From Vibrio campbellii CAIM 519 = NBRC 15631 = ATCC 25920 (GTDB lineage Bacteria; Pseudomonadota; Gammaproteobacteria; Enterobacterales; Vibrionaceae), in contig NZ_CP015864.1 in NCBI RefSeq assembly GCF_002163755.1, forward strand, positions 1,674,001-1,738,000: a DNA stretch of 64,000 nt, read 5' to 3'. The first letter of the stretch is position 1; each line of letters begins with the position of its first letter. The notes under the pieces were generated by a model, which saw only the letters and a list, made by a program, of their open reading frames with translations, ran no database searches and was not told the DNA's origin. A program made the translations under genes and the position numbers. This document shows, piece by piece, positions 61,511-64,000 of this stretch.

Positions 61511-62815
61511 TTAGGCGTCAGCACGTTTCAGGCGCACTTCTTCTTCGGCTACGCCGGCTATTGGATCATTGAAGCGAGCTTCATCCAATGCACCTTCCGA
61601 TTTGGCAACAATGATCGTCACTGCGCTATCACCGGTGATGTTAACTGCGGTACGAATCATATCAAGTAGACGGTCAACACCCATGATAAGTGCAATACCT
61701 TCTAGAGGTAGGCCCACTTGGTTCAGTACCATTGCTAGCATTACTAGACCAACACCAGGGACACCTGCGGTACCGATAGACGCCAATGTTGCCGTCATGA
61801 TAACCATTAGGTAGTCACCCATAGTTAGGTCGATGTTGAATGCCTGTGCGATGAACGCAGTCGCCACACCTTGCATGATCGCTGTGCCGTCCATGTTCAC
61901 GGTCGCACCTAGCGGTACTGTGAACGATGATACGCGGTTCTCGACGCCCATGCGATGCTTAGCTGTTTCCATTGTCACCGGAATGGTCGCGTTCGATGAT
62001 GCTGTAGAGAAAGCAAACATGATTGCATCTTTCATTTTACGTAAGAACGTAATTGGGTTTAGACCAGTGAAGCCTTTTAGCATCAAGCTGTAAGTGACCA
62101 GACCGTGCAGCAATAGCGTACCTGCTAGTACAACAAAGTATTCAGCAAGGTTGAAGATTGCGCTTAGACCAAGTCCTGTAAACAGCTTCGCCATTAGGAA
62201 GAACACACCGTATGGCGCTAAGTTCATCAGAATCGCAACCAATTTCATGATTACTTCATTTAGATCAGAGAAGAAAGCGGCGATGCGCTTACCAGGCTTA
62301 CCTGCTGCACTGATTGCGATACCGAATAGTACGGCAAACACGATCACTTGCAGTGTTTTACCTTCTGCCATTGCGCTGATTGGGTTAGTCGGGAACATAT
62401 CAATGATCACTTTACCCAAAGATGGCGCTTCTGCTGATTTGAATGAACTTGCTGCGGTTAGGTCTGCACCAGCGCCCGGCTGGAATAGCGTACCCATGGT
62501 TAGAGCAAGTGTGATTGCGATAGCAGTCGTTGCTACGTAGAAAGCAAGGGTTTTACCACCCATGCGACCTAATGTTGATAGGTCTTTTAGAGAGCTTGTA
62601 CCACAAACTAGTGAAACGAACACCAGTGGTACTACAAGCATTTTTAAGCTGGCAACGAAGATCTGTCCACCAACTTCGAATAATCCATTAACAATGTATG
62701 CGTCGACAAATCCGTTGTCGGCGAAAAGTGTGCGAATTGCAAATCCTGTCAAGATACCCGCTACCATACCCAAAATTACGCGGCTGGTGAGCGACATCGG
62801 TTTCTTGGTATTCAT
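61511..62815 (-). CDS. Dicarboxylate/amino acid:cation symporter (GltP/DctA family)
   Basis: Protein of 434 residues from ATG 62815, which has AAGGAG 8 bases upstream; 12 upstream in-frame codons are not needed. Eight or more membrane helices, with the family motifs TASSNATIPVTMETA (serine-rich loop), TVPLGATVNMDGTAIMQGVATAFIAQ and GTAGVPGVGLVMLAMVLNQVGLP. It takes up glutamate, aspartate or C4-dicarboxylates with Na+ or H+; the substrate cannot be told from the sequence. It is a second DAACS member in the window besides sstT. Confidence 0.9.
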   Translation of the reverse strand: MNTKKPMSLTSRVILGMVAGILTGFAIRTLFADNGFVDAYIVNGLFEVGGQIFVASLKMLVVPLVFVSLVCGTSSLKDLSTLGRMGGKTLAFYVATTAIAITLALTMGTLFQPGAGADLTAASSFKSAEAPSLGKVIIDMFPTNPISAMAEGKTLQVIVFAVLFGIAISAAGKPGKRIAAFFSDLNEVIMKLVAILMNLAPYGVFFLMAKLFTGLGLSAIFNLAEYFVVLAGTLLLHGLVTYSLMLKGFTGLNPITFLRKMKDAIMFAFSTASSNATIPVTMETAKHRMGVENRVSSFTVPLGATVNMDGTAIMQGVATAFIAQAFNIDLTMGDYLMVIMTATLASIGTAGVPGVGLVMLAMVLNQVGLPLEGIALIMGVDRLLDMIRTAVNITGDSAVTIIVAKSEGALDEARFNDPIAGVAEEEVRLKRADA

Positions 62816-63225
62816 GAGAACACTCCTTATAGTTATGCACCTTGAGTTCACTTCAAGGCGGCGAGCAGATTAGCAGTGGAGTGTGAAAATACGAAAGAAT
62901 AATCGTCTAAATGGTTAATAGATGTGAAGCTAATCACTTTAAAAAATAGAATTTTAACCAAATGATAACCATATGAACGGGTAAAAAGTTTGCCATTTAA
63001 CAAATTTATCGAATTTACAACCGATAGAAAGGGTTTCTTACATTCTCAAATGGTGGGAAACTGCATGCATAAAGGAGTGGTTTTAAGTGCCTAGTGCATA
63101 ACTAGGCAGTACTTTTTATTCATTATATAAACCACTTCATTCGTCGCCAAGATCATGAGACTGCCTTGATGTTTTTTCTGCCACGGACATAGATGACCGC
63201 CACCGGAAAATCATTTGCTTTTTAA
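62816..63225. other. Intergenic region between the symporter and the TetR remnant
   Basis: Contains the symporter promoter side. A hairpin TGCCTAGT...ACTAGGCA (63088-63108) followed by GTACTTTTTATT looks like a terminator, although no plus-strand gene precedes it; it may end a lost gene or a small RNA. I see no coding frame. Confidence 0.45.
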
Positions 63226-63228
63226 TAG

Positions 63229-63561
63229 ATAGAAGCGCTCTAGTTTGAGTTTATTGAGCTCGGATTTAGTGGCGCAAATGTGGATAGAGTACATGAGCGA
63301 GCTGGGGCGACGAAGCGTACCTTATATCGCCATTTTGAAAATAAAGAGGTGTTGCTGGAAAACTGGCTTAAAGAGGCTATTGCAGATACCAAGGTTAAAG
63401 CGTACGACCCTGCAATGATGAGCGGCATGCTGATGTACTTGTTAAAAGGAAACTGCTTGTGGCCTCAGTTGGTTGCCAATCAAGCGGTGCCAAGCGTCGA
63501 GCGGCGTAAGAAAATCGTCGAAGATATCCTTACGCTGTTTCTAGATGGCTACCGTTACTAG
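63229..63561 (+). pseudogene. TetR-family regulator pseudogene
   Basis: The frame IEAL-stop-FEFIELGFSGANVDRVHERAGATKRTLYRHFENKEVLL is a TetR DNA-binding domain with a TAG (63241-63243) inside helix 1; another TAG precedes it and no start codon fits. Only GTG 63280 remains, in the middle of the HTH. After WLKEAIADTK the frame jumps to a short C-terminal end (LVANQAVPSVERRKKIVEDILTLFLDGYRY), so most of the ligand domain is missing: about 110 codons remain of the usual 190-200. It was probably a repressor of a neighbouring transporter; it is now inactive. Confidence 0.7.
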
Positions 63562-63578
63562 CTTGTCATCACTCTCAT

Positions 63579-64000
63579 CTAATTAATAGATAAGTGGCGT
63601 AAGGTAGAAAGCTGGGTGTGATTCCATATCCAGCGGTTTTGTGCGTGGTTGTGGATCCCTCCGCTCCAGTAGTCCTGAATGAAAGCACCTTTCCCAATCA
63701 AACAAGTTTTGCCTCGCGAGCTTATACTGACTTCTTGCTCCCACCAATTCTTATCCAATGAATCAACAGTGACCAGGGGATTCTCTGCTTGTGCCAGTGG
63801 CAACATCAAAGCATAAAACATCACGTCACCGAGAGTAGGAAGTGGTTCTCGTTGTTGGCTCGTCTGAAACCAATCTTTCACTTTGATTGGTTCGTTTTGC
63901 TCGTTCAATATCTGCAAAGCCAAATGTTGTGTGAAGCTCAACCCTGACTCTGAGTGTGGCAGTTCTTGTAGGTGCCGAGTGATGACAGCTTTGATGTTCG
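63579..64000 (-). CDS. DUF1835-like protein, C-terminal part (cut by the window end)
   Basis: The frame is open from the last base of the window down to 63579, at least 139 residues, so the true start lies beyond the window; the TTG at 63941 is not the start. The segment SGLSFTQHLALQIL, then REPLPTLGDVMFYALMLPLAQAENPLVTVD and GKGAFIQDYWSGGIHNHAQNRWIWN match the C-terminal half of DUF1835-type proteins. The function of that family is unknown. It ends 18 bases from the TetR remnant, in convergent orientation. Confidence 0.65.
   Translation of the reverse strand, partial: NIKAVITRHLQELPHSESGLSFTQHLALQILNEQNEPIKVKDWFQTSQQREPLPTLGDVMFYALMLPLAQAENPLVTVDSLDKNWWEQEVSISSRGKTCLIGKGAFIQDYWSGGIHNHAQNRWIWNHTQLSTLRHLSIN

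Noticed and set aside
62094..62540. 148-codon plus-strand frame inside the symporter gene
   Set aside because: Mirror of membrane-helix codons of the real minus-strand gene.

Overview
The window looks like a chromosomal stretch, most probably chromosome II, of a Vibrio of the Harveyi clade (V. parahaemolyticus, V. alginolyticus or V. campbellii type). The grounds are a Qrr-type quorum-sensing small RNA with LuxO boxes and a sigma-54 promoter, a divergent malT/malPQ locus followed by glgB, a LamB maltoporin, a DUF368 lipid-phosphate carrier translocase, and moderate GC content. Species and chromosome are inferences from gene content; nothing here proves them.

Layout. 1-6.4 kb: tail of an unknown gene, then a chaperone-usher fimbrial operon (pilin, usher, chaperone, tip subunit, OmpA-like protein). 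6.4-8.7 kb: a loose region with a truncated orphan, a His/Cys-rich tandem-repeat protein, gene debris and a YagU-family membrane protein. 8.7-14.6 kb: overlapping bactofilin and M23 peptidase genes, a large unknown anchored protein, an MFS pump coupled to a serine-recombinase-like protein lacking key catalytic residues, and a small lipoprotein preceded by a hexanucleotide repeat. 14.9-28.3 kb: an outer-surface starch/maltodextrin cluster (glgX, lamB, malM, a frameshifted lipoprotein, a nonsense-interrupted alpha-amylase, a secreted nuclease, a very long pullulanase). 28.5-38.2 kb: housekeeping and transport genes (Sel1 protein, IS5-family remnant, pdxY, orphan pilin-like protein, sstT, rsgA, orphan EIIB, copper/cytochrome-oxidase assembly genes, DUF368). 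38.5-39.0 kb: qrr plus a MITE-like repeat. 39.1-52.6 kb: malT, malP, malQ, glgB, mtgA and a periplasmic alpha-amylase. 52.7-60.8 kb: a tandemly duplicated MFS pump with an AraC-type regulator and an RND efflux pair. 60.8-64 kb: DUF1232 protein, dicarboxylate/amino-acid symporter, TetR pseudogene and a partial DUF1835-like gene.

How it works together. Surface pullulanase and amylase lipoproteins would cut alpha-glucans, LamB would import maltodextrins, the periplasmic amylase would trim them, and MalP, MalQ, GlgX and GlgB would process them or route them into and out of glycogen. MalT-box-like sequences lie upstream of pulA, between glgX and lamB, and upstream of malP; CRP-like palindromes lie between malT and malP. 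The most notable points are the two adjacent disrupted amylolytic genes, the Qrr locus, the duplicated pump whose first copy keeps only the regulator's leader region, the 97-bp bactofilin/peptidase overlap, and the catalytically altered recombinase-like protein.
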